Assembly: GCA_020849155.1 (NCBI GenBank)
Contig: JADLGU010000436.1
Coordinates: forward strand, 1 to 13,351
Direction: 5' to 3'
DNA: 13,351 nt
Origin: Rhodocyclaceae bacterium
GTDB taxonomy: Bacteria > Pseudomonadota > Gammaproteobacteria > Burkholderiales > Rhodocyclaceae
Shown here: positions 6,884 through 13,351 of the stretch, one piece after another
How positions within the stretch are numbered: position 1 is the first letter of the stretch
Layout of the letters: each line of letters starts with the position of its first letter
Made by a program: the position numbers and the translations under genes
The notes under the pieces: generated by a model
The model's input: only the letters and a program-made list of their open reading frames with translations
What the model was told of the DNA's origin: nothing
The model's database searches: none

Positions 6884-9090
6884 TCTTGAGGGCGATCCTG
6901 CGAAACGGCGCCGGAGCGCAGGGAAAAATGGAACGCGGCCCCCGCGCCCGGACGGCCCTGCGCCCAGACGCGGCCGCCATGCCGCTGCACGATGCGCGCC
7001 ACCGTGGCCAGGCCGATGCCGCTGCCCGGGAATTCCGCCGGCGAGTGCAGGCGCTGGAAGGCGCCAAACAGCTTGCCGGCGAACTTCATGTCGAAGCCCA
7101 CACCGTTGTCGCGCACGAAAAAGGCGGGCTCGCCGTCCGCCATCTCGACGCCGAACGCGATGCGCGCCTCGGCGCACCCCGCGCTGTACTTCCAGGCGTT
7201 GCCGAGCAGGTTGGCAAGCACCGCGCGCATCAGTCCTGCGTCGCAGGTCGCCGTCACGCCCGGCGCGATCGACCAGGATACCCTTCGTCCGGGCTCCGCC
7301 GCCTCCAGCTCGGCGGCGATCTCGCCGGCGAGAAGCGACAGATCGACCGGTTTGAAGTGCAGGGACTGGCGGGAAACGCTGGCGAGCCCGAGCAGGTCGT
7401 CGATGAGATTGCCCATCTTCACCGATCCGGCGCGCACGCGGGCCAGATAGCCGCGCGCCGTCTCGTCGAGATTCGCCGCGTAATCCTGCTCCAGAAGCTG
7501 GGAATAGCCGTTGATGGCGCGCAGCGGCGCCCGCAGGTCGTGCGAAACGGAGTAGGAAAAGGATTCGAGTTCGCGCACGGCCGTCTGCAGTTCCGCCGTG
7601 CGCTCGTCGACGCGCCGCTCCAGTTCGCGGTTCAGCCGCTGCATCGCATCCTCGTGCTGCTTGCGCTCGGTGATGTCCGTGATCACGCCGCACAGGCCGG
7701 TCACCTCGCCAGCGTCGTTTTTCAGGGGGAACCGGAGCGAAATGAAGCTGCGCGGCCCTTCGCGGGTCGGCAGCCGCATTTCCCGCTCGCACGCCCGGCC
7801 CGAATCCAGTACCTCCCGGTCGGCCTCGCCGATCGCCCGCGCAACCTCATCGGGAAACAGCTCGCCGTTGGTCTTGCCCAGGGCGCCCTGGCGCGCCTGC
7901 CCCGTGACTTCCTCCCATCTGCGGTTGACCATGAGCAGTCGCCCATCGCGGTCCTTGACGAAGATAGGCGCGCTGCTGCCTTCGATCAGGTCGGACAGGA
8001 AGCGCTGCTTCTCGTGGAGGTCCGCAGTCATCGCGCGCGCCAGCGCCAGCGCCCGCTGCCGCCCGATGGCAATCCCGCGCACCAGCGAGAACAGGGAGAA
8101 GCTGAGCAGGACGCCGGCAGCCAGCACGAATAGTGCCGTCCGGCTCCCTTCGGACGCTTCCAGGGAGGGCTCGCTGGCGAACTCGATCGACCATTGCCGT
8201 CCGGCGAAACTGACGACTTCGCTCCTTGAGAACAGGGGGCGATGGCCGTTGGCCTCCGCGCTTCGATGCAGCAAGGCGCTTTCGCCGGGCTCGACCCCGT
8301 CGTATATGGCAAAGCGGACGCCCTGGGTCGTGGGCGCCTGCAGATCGGCGGCCAGTGCCGGCATGCGGACCGGGCTCAGCACGAAGCCCTGCAGCCGTCC
8401 GTCCCGGTCGAAGGCTGGCATGTACATGATGAAGGCCGGGACCGGGTTGCCTGCCTCGTCGATCTTGAGGATGACCTTGGGCGTGATGGCCGGTTGCCGC
8501 ATGTCGAGGGCCCGCTTCATGGTTTCACGGCGAATCGGATCCTGCCACATGTCGTAACCGATGGCCTTGGGGTTCGGCCCCTCGTAGGGCTCGGTATAGA
8601 CGTTGGCGACATACTGCGGGCGGGCGCCCGGCGGACGCACCTCGAAACCGGCCAGGCCTTGCCTGTGCATCTCGCGCTTCAGTGCCGGCAGTTCCTCGTG
8701 CGAAAAGGCGCGGGCGAAAGCCAGAGCCAGAATGGCCGGATAGCCCTTGTCGAGCTGCTGGCTGCGAAAATAGGTGCGCCACTCATCGCGGGTGACGCCG
8801 TCGCTTGCCGCGAACAGCGAGGCTGCGCCCCTGAGCACCTGCTCGTAGCTCGTCATGCGGGCTTGCAGCGCCTCGTCGATCGCGGTGGTCCGCATCAGGA
8901 ACTCGGACTCCTGGACCTGGCGGGCCTGATTGGCTGCCCAACGCCAGGCAATCGCCGTCATCAGCAGCGAAAAAGCCAGCACCACCCATACGGGCCACGT
9001 CCCCCGTGCCCGGACGATCCCTGCAGCGGATGGTTCTTCTTCAGGCGCGGGGTCGGCAAGCCCGCCCCGTCCAATCTCCTTCGATGCCAT
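6880..9090 (-). CDS. CHASE-domain, single-PAS sensor histidine kinase
   Basis: This 736-residue kinase has a membrane helix at 33-52, a CHASE domain at about 85-250 (including GYDMWQDPIRRETMKRALD and GFVLSPVRM), a second helix at about 318-341 and one PAS domain at about 363-478 (IFVKDRDGRLLMVNRRWEEVTG to GVITDITERK). A coiled coil (about 478-508) and a kinase core follow, with phospho-acceptor H517 in SVSHDLRAPLRAINGY. The ATPase shows NLLGNAWKYS, FFVRDNGVGFD and GSGIGLATVARIVQRHGGR. It has no receiver domain, so it must signal to a separate regulator not encoded here. The core and the LFGAFQRLH region match the kinase at 1763-4987 at most positions by eye, so the two are paralogues with different numbers of PAS domains. 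It follows cheB by 45 bases on the same strand and may be co-transcribed with the che operon. The start at 9090 is preceded only by a G-rich, weak ribosome binding site. Confidence 0.94.
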   Translation of the reverse strand: MASKEIGRGGLADPAPEEEPSAAGIVRARGTWPVWVVLAFSLLMTAIAWRWAANQARQVQESEFLMRTTAIDEALQARMTSYEQVLRGAASLFAASDGVTRDEWRTYFRSQQLDKGYPAILALAFARAFSHEELPALKREMHRQGLAGFEVRPPGARPQYVANVYTEPYEGPNPKAIGYDMWQDPIRRETMKRALDMRQPAITPKVILKIDEAGNPVPAFIMYMPAFDRDGRLQGFVLSPVRMPALAADLQAPTTQGVRFAIYDGVEPGESALLHRSAEANGHRPLFSRSEVVSFAGRQWSIEFASEPSLEASEGSRTALFVLAAGVLLSFSLFSLVRGIAIGRQRALALARAMTADLHEKQRFLSDLIEGSSAPIFVKDRDGRLLMVNRRWEEVTGQARQGALGKTNGELFPDEVARAIGEADREVLDSGRACEREMRLPTREGPRSFISLRFPLKNDAGEVTGLCGVITDITERKQHEDAMQRLNRELERRVDERTAELQTAVRELESFSYSVSHDLRAPLRAINGYSQLLEQDYAANLDETARGYLARVRAGSVKMGNLIDDLLGLASVSRQSLHFKPVDLSLLAGEIAAELEAAEPGRRVSWSIAPGVTATCDAGLMRAVLANLLGNAWKYSAGCAEARIAFGVEMADGEPAFFVRDNGVGFDMKFAGKLFGAFQRLHSPAEFPGSGIGLATVARIVQRHGGRVWAQGRPGAGAAFHFSLRSGAVSQDRPQD

Positions 9091-9135
9091 GCTATGCGCC
9101 CCCTGGCCATGAACCGCGCTCGGCTTCGAGTGCCA

Positions 9136-10197
9136 TTATTGCACCAAAGCCGCCGCGATGCGCTCCAGCGGCAGGCTGCGGTCGACCGCGCCGATTTTGA
9201 CGGCCTCCTTCGGCATGCCGTAGACGACACAGGTCTCCTCGTCCTGGGCAATGGTGCGGGCGCCGGCGTCGTGCATCTCCTTCAGGCCGCGCGCGCCGTC
9301 GTCGCCCATGCCGGTCATGATGACGCCCAGCGCGTTGCGCCCGGCGTATTTCGCGACCGAGCGGAACAGCACGTCCACCGAAGGACGATGGCGGTTGACC
9401 ACCGGGCCGTCGACCACCTCGACGTGGTACTGGGCGCCGCTGCGCCTGAGCAGCATGTGCTTACCGCCCGGCGCGATCAGGGCGCGCCCTGGCACCACGC
9501 GCTGACCGTCCCTGGCCTCGAACACGTCGATCTCGCACAGTCCGTTCAATCGCTCGGCAAAGGAAGCCGTGAATTTCTCTGGCATGTGCTGGACGACGAC
9601 GATGCCGGGCGCTGTCGGCGGCAGCGCCGTCAGCACCGCTTCGAGCGCCTGGGTGCCGCCGGTGGACGTGCCGATGGCGACGATGCTCTCGGTTGTCTTG
9701 GCCATCGCCTGCGGGGCCGTGCCGGCGACGGCCGCATCGGCTGCCGACTTGGCCGGCGCGCGCGCAGCCGGCGCGGCGGCAAGGTTGCGCACCTTCGAGG
9801 CGGCGGCCGCCCTCACCGCGGCGACGACGTCGTTCGACGACTCACGCAGGAAGTCCTTCAGTCCGATAGTCGGCTTGGCGATAATGGAGACGGCGCCGGC
9901 CGCCAGCGCCTGCATGGTGGTCTCCGCCCCGGCCTGCGTCAGCGAGGAGCAGATGACTACCGGCGTCGGCCGCTCGGCCATGATCTTCCTGAGGAAAGTC
10001 ACCCCGTCCATGCGCGGCATCTCCACGTCGAGGGTAATGACATCCGGCCACTCCTTGCGCATGCGCTCCAGGGCAAACAGCGGATCCGGCGCGGCGCCAA
10101 TGACCCGGATGCCCGGCTCGCGGCCGAGGATCTCGGTCATCACCTGGCGCACGACGGCCGAGTCGTCCACCACCAGCACCCTGATTTCGGCGGTCAC
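9136..10197 (-). CDS. cheB: CheB, receptor methylesterase/glutamine deamidase
   Basis: This 353-residue protein has a receiver domain (about 5-120), with DDS at 11-13 and the phospho-acceptor D57 in VITLDVEMPRMDG. An Ala-rich linker (about 120-168) leads to the CheB catalytic domain, with S178 in AIGTSTGG, H204 in VVQHMPEKF and D300 in MTGMGDDGA. Spacing of this triad agrees with Salmonella CheB (S164, H190, D286). Phosphorylated by CheA, CheB removes methyl groups from MCP glutamates to allow adaptation. I set the start at GTG 10197, giving VTAEIRVLVVDDS and a normal length. The GTG overlaps the hemerythrin stop (GTGA) and has GAGGGG eight bases upstream. Upstream in-frame ATGs would add about 33 Arg-rich residues that read as a shadow of the hemerythrin gene. 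The GTGA overlap implies translational coupling to the hemerythrin. Confidence 0.97.
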   Translation of the reverse strand: MTAEIRVLVVDDSAVVRQVMTEILGREPGIRVIGAAPDPLFALERMRKEWPDVITLDVEMPRMDGVTFLRKIMAERPTPVVICSSLTQAGAETTMQALAAGAVSIIAKPTIGLKDFLRESSNDVVAAVRAAAASKVRNLAAAPAARAPAKSAADAAVAGTAPQAMAKTTESIVAIGTSTGGTQALEAVLTALPPTAPGIVVVQHMPEKFTASFAERLNGLCEIDVFEARDGQRVVPGRALIAPGGKHMLLRRSGAQYHVEVVDGPVVNRHRPSVDVLFRSVAKYAGRNALGVIMTGMGDDGARGLKEMHDAGARTIAQDEETCVVYGMPKEAVKIGAVDRSLPLERIAAALVQ

Positions 10198-10646
10198 AGG
10201 TCCGTCCCCTCGGCTGCGCCGGCATCGCCGCCCGGTCGTCCTTCTGTCAGCCGCTCGAATACGCGATCGCTGCCCTCGATATGGGCCAGCCACCAATTTT
10301 CGACGAAGGAAAACACCTGGATCGGCACCAGCCGCTCGCCTTCCGCGTAACGCGTCCGCAAATCCATAATGCGTCGTCGGTAGGTTTCATGCTCATCGAG
10401 ATGCTCGGCAGGATGGCAGCCCGCCACGGGGCGCCGTTTGAGCAGCCGCTCCTCAGTGTCAAAATGGGTTTCGGCATAGCGTTGCAGTGCGCCGAATATC
10501 TCCCGGAGGGCCTCGTCGCCGCGTCCCTCGCCAATACGCCCGTATAGGTCATTGATGATGTCGATCAGGCCGCGATGCTGCTGGTCGACGATCTCGACTC
10601 CCGTCGCATAGCGCTCCTCCCAATCAATGTGCTTGTGCTTTCCCAT
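10194..10646 (-). CDS. Bacteriohemerythrin (non-heme diiron O2-binding protein)
   Basis: This is a single-domain protein of 150 residues with all seven iron ligands expected of hemerythrins: H24 (DQQH), H61 and E65 (HFDTEE), H82 and H86 (HLDEH), and H122 and D127 (HIEGSD). The start region, HIDWEERYATGVEIVDQQH, is the standard bacteriohemerythrin opening. No signal peptide or membrane segment is visible, so it should be cytoplasmic. Such proteins bind O2 reversibly at a diiron site and serve in oxygen storage, delivery or sensing. The gene lies 26 bases after cheD and its stop overlaps the cheB start (GTGA). It is thus embedded in the adaptation operon between cheD and cheB. The start at 10646 is supported by AGGGA six bases upstream. 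A link to aerotaxis is inferred from position; the domain assignment is firm. Confidence 0.96.
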   Translation of the reverse strand: MGKHKHIDWEERYATGVEIVDQQHRGLIDIINDLYGRIGEGRGDEALREIFGALQRYAETHFDTEERLLKRRPVAGCHPAEHLDEHETYRRRIMDLRTRYAEGERLVPIQVFSFVENWWLAHIEGSDRVFERLTEGRPGGDAGAAEGTDL

Positions 10647-10672
10647 CGCGGATCCCTGTCCTTGTCAGTCGA

Positions 10673-11185
10673 TCAGGCCACGTCCTGCAGCCTGGCCTGT
10701 TCCGGCATGTGACGCACCCAGACGTCGCCGCTGGCCACGTCGAAGACGATGCTGCGGTGGCCGACGCCGGCCAGGTGCTCGCTCGCCGGCGCCAGTCCGT
10801 GGTTGCGCAGCAGGCGTCGTCCCGCCTCGATGTTGCGGGTGCCGATGTCGAGGACGCCGTCGCCGGAGTCAAAGGAGAACATCCGCCCGCCGCCGAAGAG
10901 CTTCACCTCATACTCGCTTGGGCGGGTGCCCGCCGCGCGCATCTCCTCGGTCAGCAGCAGCATCGCTTCCCCGGCATAGCGCCCGTCCGGTTCGCCCGTC
11001 CGCGCCGCGCCGCGCTCGGGCAGCATGTAGTGGCACATGCCGCCGAGCAGCAGCCGCGGATGCCAGAAAGTGATCGACACGCAGGAACCCAGCACCGTGC
11101 GGATCCGCGTGTCGCGATCGCCAAAAAACACCTCGCCCGGCTGGAGGAAGATGTCGATGGCCGCCGGATTGATCGGGATGGTCAT
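10673..11185 (-). CDS. cheD: CheD, chemoreceptor glutamine deamidase
   Basis: The protein has 170 residues, typical for CheD. It carries the catalytic Cys in TVLGSCVSI (C35) and His in GGMCHYMLP (H52); the 17-residue spacing equals C27/H44 of Thermotoga CheD. The conserved EVKLFGGG (about 93-100) and NIEAGRRLL (about 118-126) are also present. CheD deamidates specific glutamines of MCPs to glutamates, creating methylation sites or tuning receptor activity. The ATG at 11185 overlaps the cheR stop as ATGA, indicating translational coupling. The open frame extends upstream inside cheR, but that extension is a shadow of cheR. No cheC is seen in the window. Confidence 0.96.
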   Translation of the reverse strand: MTIPINPAAIDIFLQPGEVFFGDRDTRIRTVLGSCVSITFWHPRLLLGGMCHYMLPERGAARTGEPDGRYAGEAMLLLTEEMRAAGTRPSEYEVKLFGGGRMFSFDSGDGVLDIGTRNIEAGRRLLRNHGLAPASEHLAGVGHRSIVFDVASGDVWVRHMPEQARLQDVA

Positions 11186-12006
11186 GCTCCGCCCTTGCAA
11201 TAGATCGTCGGCCGCACCGGCTTGAGCAGATCGCTGACTCCGTTCAGGCTTTCGGAGTGGCCGATGAAGAGCCAGCCGCCCGGCCTGAGCTGGCGGTGCA
11301 GGGCCGCCACCACCCGGCGCTTCATGTCCATGTCGAAATAGATCATCACGTTGCGCAGAAAGATCAGGTCGAACTCGCCCGCCCCTCTCAGGTCCGCGTT
11401 GAGGTTCATCTGGGCGAAGCGCACCCGCGCGCGCAGGGCGGCGTCGACGCGCAGCCGACCGGCCATGGCCCCGGTGCCGCGCAGGCAGAAGCGCTTCAGG
11501 TAGTCGGCCGGTATGTTTTCCTCGTTGCGGGCCACCGAATAGACAGCCTCGCGCGCCTTGTCGATCACCTTGCTGTTGATGTCCGAGCCGAAGACTTCCC
11601 ACGGCACGGACTCCCCCAGCTTGTCCATCAGCACCATGGCGATACTGTAGGCCTCCTCGCCGGTCGAACTGGCGGCGCTCCAGACGCGGAAGCCGGCGCC
11701 GGGCCGCAGCCCCGGCAGGATCTGCCGCGCCAGGAAATCGAAATGTCCCGGCTCCCGGAAGAAGTAAGTCTCATTGGTGGTCAGCAGATCGATTGCCGTC
11801 TGCAGCTCAACCGGCTCGGCGCCGCCGACGATGAGCCGGTAGTACTCGCCGAAACTGCCGACGGCGCGCTCGCGCAGCCGTTTCGACAGGCGGCCGCTGA
11901 CCAGCGATTTCTTCGAGGGCGGCAGGTGGATGCCCGCCACCCGCTGCATCAGGGCCTGGAACTGGCCGAACTCGGCGTCCGAGAGGGTGCCCTCCATGCC
12001 TGGCAT
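11182..12006 (-). CDS. cheR: CheR, chemoreceptor glutamate methyltransferase
   Basis: This 274-residue protein has the N-terminal helical CheR domain (about 8-70), then TTNETYFFREPGHFDFL (about 76-92). The SAM-binding motif is in RVWSAASSTGEEAYSIAM (about 107-124) and GSDINSKVIDKAREAVYS follows. The fold ends with DLIFLRNVMIYFD and RPGGWLFIGHSESL. CheR transfers methyl groups from S-adenosylmethionine to MCP glutamates. The ATG at 12006 shares its A with the cheW stop (TGATG), pointing to coupled translation. A second ATG nine bases downstream (11997) is possible; neither has a strong ribosome binding site. cheD overlaps the 3' end by four bases. The EFVRY tail on the MCP at 12588-13351 may be a docking peptide for this enzyme. 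Confidence 0.97.
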   Translation of the reverse strand: MPGMEGTLSDAEFGQFQALMQRVAGIHLPPSKKSLVSGRLSKRLRERAVGSFGEYYRLIVGGAEPVELQTAIDLLTTNETYFFREPGHFDFLARQILPGLRPGAGFRVWSAASSTGEEAYSIAMVLMDKLGESVPWEVFGSDINSKVIDKAREAVYSVARNEENIPADYLKRFCLRGTGAMAGRLRVDAALRARVRFAQMNLNADLRGAGEFDLIFLRNVMIYFDMDMKRRVVAALHRQLRPGGWLFIGHSESLNGVSDLLKPVRPTIYCKGGA

Positions 12007-12575
12007 CAGCCGGCGACGGCCAGGCTGGCATGGGCGCCACCGGCCGCTTCCGTCGCGCCGACGATCTCGGTCAGCTCATCGACCGACAGCGCATGTCTCA
12101 GATTGAGCAGGATCACGAACTTGCCGGACACTTTGCCCATGCCCTCGATGAAGTCGCTGCGGATGCGGGCGCCGAAGGCGGGCGCCGGCTCGATCTCCTG
12201 GGGCGGGATGTCGAGCACCTCGTTCACCGCGTCGACGATGACGCCGATCACCTGGACCTCGTCCGGCTGCGCCTCGATCTCGACGATGACGATGCAGGTG
12301 CGGCGGGCGATCTGGGTCGGCTTGCGGCCGAAACGCACGGCGAGATCCACCACCGGCACCACGGCGCCGCGCAGATTGATCACCCCGCGCACCAGCTCGG
12401 GCATCATCGGCACCTCGGTCAGCTGGCCGAACTCGATGATCTCCTTGATGCTGCGGATGCCGATGGCGAAGGATTCGCCGCACAGCGAGAACACCAGGTA
12501 CTGCTGCAGGTCTCCGGCCGCCGCGGCGGCGTGGGTCGGCCGCGCGGCGGCGACCGCCTGGGATGGCTGGTTCAT
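12006..12575 (-). CDS. cheW: CheW, chemotaxis coupling protein
   Basis: This 189-residue protein has an Ala-rich N-terminal stretch (about 1-22) and then one CheW domain: QYLVFSLCGESFAIGIRSIKEII, VRGVINLRGAVVPVVDLAVRFG (about 62-83), IGVIVDAVNEVLDIPPQEIEPAP and KFVILLNLRHALSVDEL. CheW bridges MCPs to the CheA kinase in the receptor array. A GGAGG ribosome binding site lies five bases before the ATG at 12575. The gene starts 15 bases after the last codon of the upstream MCP and overlaps cheR by one base at its end. No CheA-type or receiver domain is fused. The partner cheA is not in the window and is presumably upstream, beyond 13351. Confidence 0.97.
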   Translation of the reverse strand: MNQPSQAVAAARPTHAAAAAGDLQQYLVFSLCGESFAIGIRSIKEIIEFGQLTEVPMMPELVRGVINLRGAVVPVVDLAVRFGRKPTQIARRTCIVIVEIEAQPDEVQVIGVIVDAVNEVLDIPPQEIEPAPAFGARIRSDFIEGMGKVSGKFVILLNLRHALSVDELTEIVGATEAAGGAHASLAVAG

Positions 12576-12587
12576 GGCGGCCTCCGC

Positions 12588-13351
12588 TCAGTAGCGTACG
12601 AACTCGGCGTTATCCAGGCCCATCGCGGGCAGCGACTCCTCGCGCGGCTTCTTCGCCGCCTTGCGCGCCGCCTTGGCCGGCTGGCGGGCAGGCGCCGGGG
12701 CGGCCTGGGCCTCGCCCTCGCCGACGCGGAACATCGCCATCATCTGCTGCAGCTGCTGGGCCTGCCCGCTCATCTCCTCGGCCGTGGCGGAGAGCTCCTC
12801 GGAGGCGGAGGCATTCTGCTGCGTGGTCTGGTTGAGCTGGCTCATCGCCGTGTTGATCTGCCCGGCGCTCTGCGACTGTTCCTCGGAGGCCGCGGTGATC
12901 TCCTGCACCAGCTCGGCGGTCTTGCGGATGTTGGGCACCATATCCTGCAGCAGCTGGCCGGCCTTCTCGGCGGTCTTCACGCTGGTGCCGGCCAGCTCGC
13001 CGATCTCCTGCGAGGCGACCTGGCTGCGCTCGGCGAGCTTCCTCACCTCGGCGGCCACCACGGCGAAACCCTTGCCGTGCTCGCCGGCGCGCGCAGCCTC
13101 GATGGCGGCGTTGAGCGCCAGCAGGTTGGTCTGGTAGGCGATGTCGTCGATGATGCCGATCTTGTCGGCGATGGATTTCATCGCCTCCACCGTCGCCCGC
13201 ACCGCCTCGCCGCCGTCGGCGGCGTCCTTCGCCGCCTTGTTGGCGATGCCGTCGGTGACCTTGGCGTTCTCGGTGTTCTGGTTGATCGAGGCGCTCATCT
13301 CTTCGATGGAAGCGCTGGTCTCCTCCAGGCTCGCCGCCTGCTCGCTGGCGC
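12588..13351 (-). CDS. Methyl-accepting chemotaxis protein with CheR/CheB-tether-like tail (3' part only)
   Basis: The frame is open from the window edge to a stop at 12588-12590, giving the last 253 residues; the sensor domain and start are beyond 13351. The piece opens ASEQAASLEETSASIEEMS, a methylation-helix sequence. It continues through the signalling tip DDIAYQTNLLALNAAIEAARAGEHGKGFAVVAAEVRKLAERS and the return helix to MMAMFRV. After that comes a 39-residue Ala/Pro/Lys-rich linker (12606-12722), which ends in the pentapeptide EFVRY at 12591-12605. This fits x-[HFYW]-x-x-[HFYW], the known C-terminal CheR/CheB docking pattern (NWETF in Tar/Tsr). An in-frame ATG at 13298 is internal and is not the true start. 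The gene heads the visible che operon, 12 bases before cheW. Confidence 0.96.
   Translation of the reverse strand, partial: ASEQAASLEETSASIEEMSASINQNTENAKVTDGIANKAAKDAADGGEAVRATVEAMKSIADKIGIIDDIAYQTNLLALNAAIEAARAGEHGKGFAVVAAEVRKLAERSQVASQEIGELAGTSVKTAEKAGQLLQDMVPNIRKTAELVQEITAASEEQSQSAGQINTAMSQLNQTTQQNASASEELSATAEEMSGQAQQLQQMMAMFRVGEGEAQAAPAPARQPAKAARKAAKKPREESLPAMGLDNAEFVRY

Noticed and set aside
8242..10350. A 702-codon plus-strand open frame opposite the CHASE kinase, cheB and part of the hemerythrin gene
   Set aside because: It is antisense to three clear genes, has a His/Arg/Gly-rich composition with no recognisable domain, and is the usual by-product of GC-rich codon bias.

Overview
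The window is GC-rich and almost fully coding. It looks like a chromosomal motility and chemotaxis locus of a flagellated proteobacterium. The gene content (flhB-flhA, cheR-cheD-cheB, a bacteriohemerythrin, PAS/CHASE kinases, an RpoN-type flagellar promoter) and the protein style suggest a betaproteobacterium of the Rhodocyclales/Nitrosomonadales kind. That placement is inference from gene content; no rRNA or other marker is present.

Layout. (1) Positions 1-1762, minus strand: the first 115 codons of flhA (cut by the window edge) and complete flhB. They are separated by a 109-bp gap holding a small palindromic repeat built on the ATTCCC-N8-GGGAAT (dRS3-like) core. Upstream of flhB lie a near-perfect sigma-54 -24/-12 promoter and a perfect palindrome that abuts the flhB ribosome binding site. 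(2) Positions 1763-9090: a sensory block. A plus-strand CHASE/four-PAS histidine kinase meets, tail to tail, a minus-strand methyl-accepting chemotaxis protein (MCP) whose periplasmic domain carries a c-type heme motif (CTTCH). Behind that lies a second, paralogous CHASE/PAS histidine kinase. An FNR-like box sits at the junction between the second kinase and the heme MCP. (3) Positions 9136-13351, minus strand: a tightly packed chemotaxis operon, read in transcription order as MCP (5' end outside the window), cheW, cheR, cheD, bacteriohemerythrin, cheB. Several stop and start codons overlap (TGATG, ATGA, GTGA).

How the parts fit. CheW couples receptors to CheA, which is presumably encoded beyond position 13351. 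CheR, CheB and CheD perform receptor methylation, demethylation and deamidation. The MCP next to cheW ends in a flexible 39-residue linker plus the pentapeptide EFVRY, which fits the CheR/CheB tether pattern; the heme MCP has no such tail. A heme-c receptor, an oxygen-binding hemerythrin translationally coupled to cheB, and an FNR-like site together suggest that the locus is tuned to oxygen or redox state. This is a hypothesis from gene content. Both kinases are orphans: neither has a receiver domain and no cognate response regulator is encoded here.

No RNA genes, CRISPR arrays, transposases or pseudogenes were seen. There is no gene-free stretch above 300 bases.
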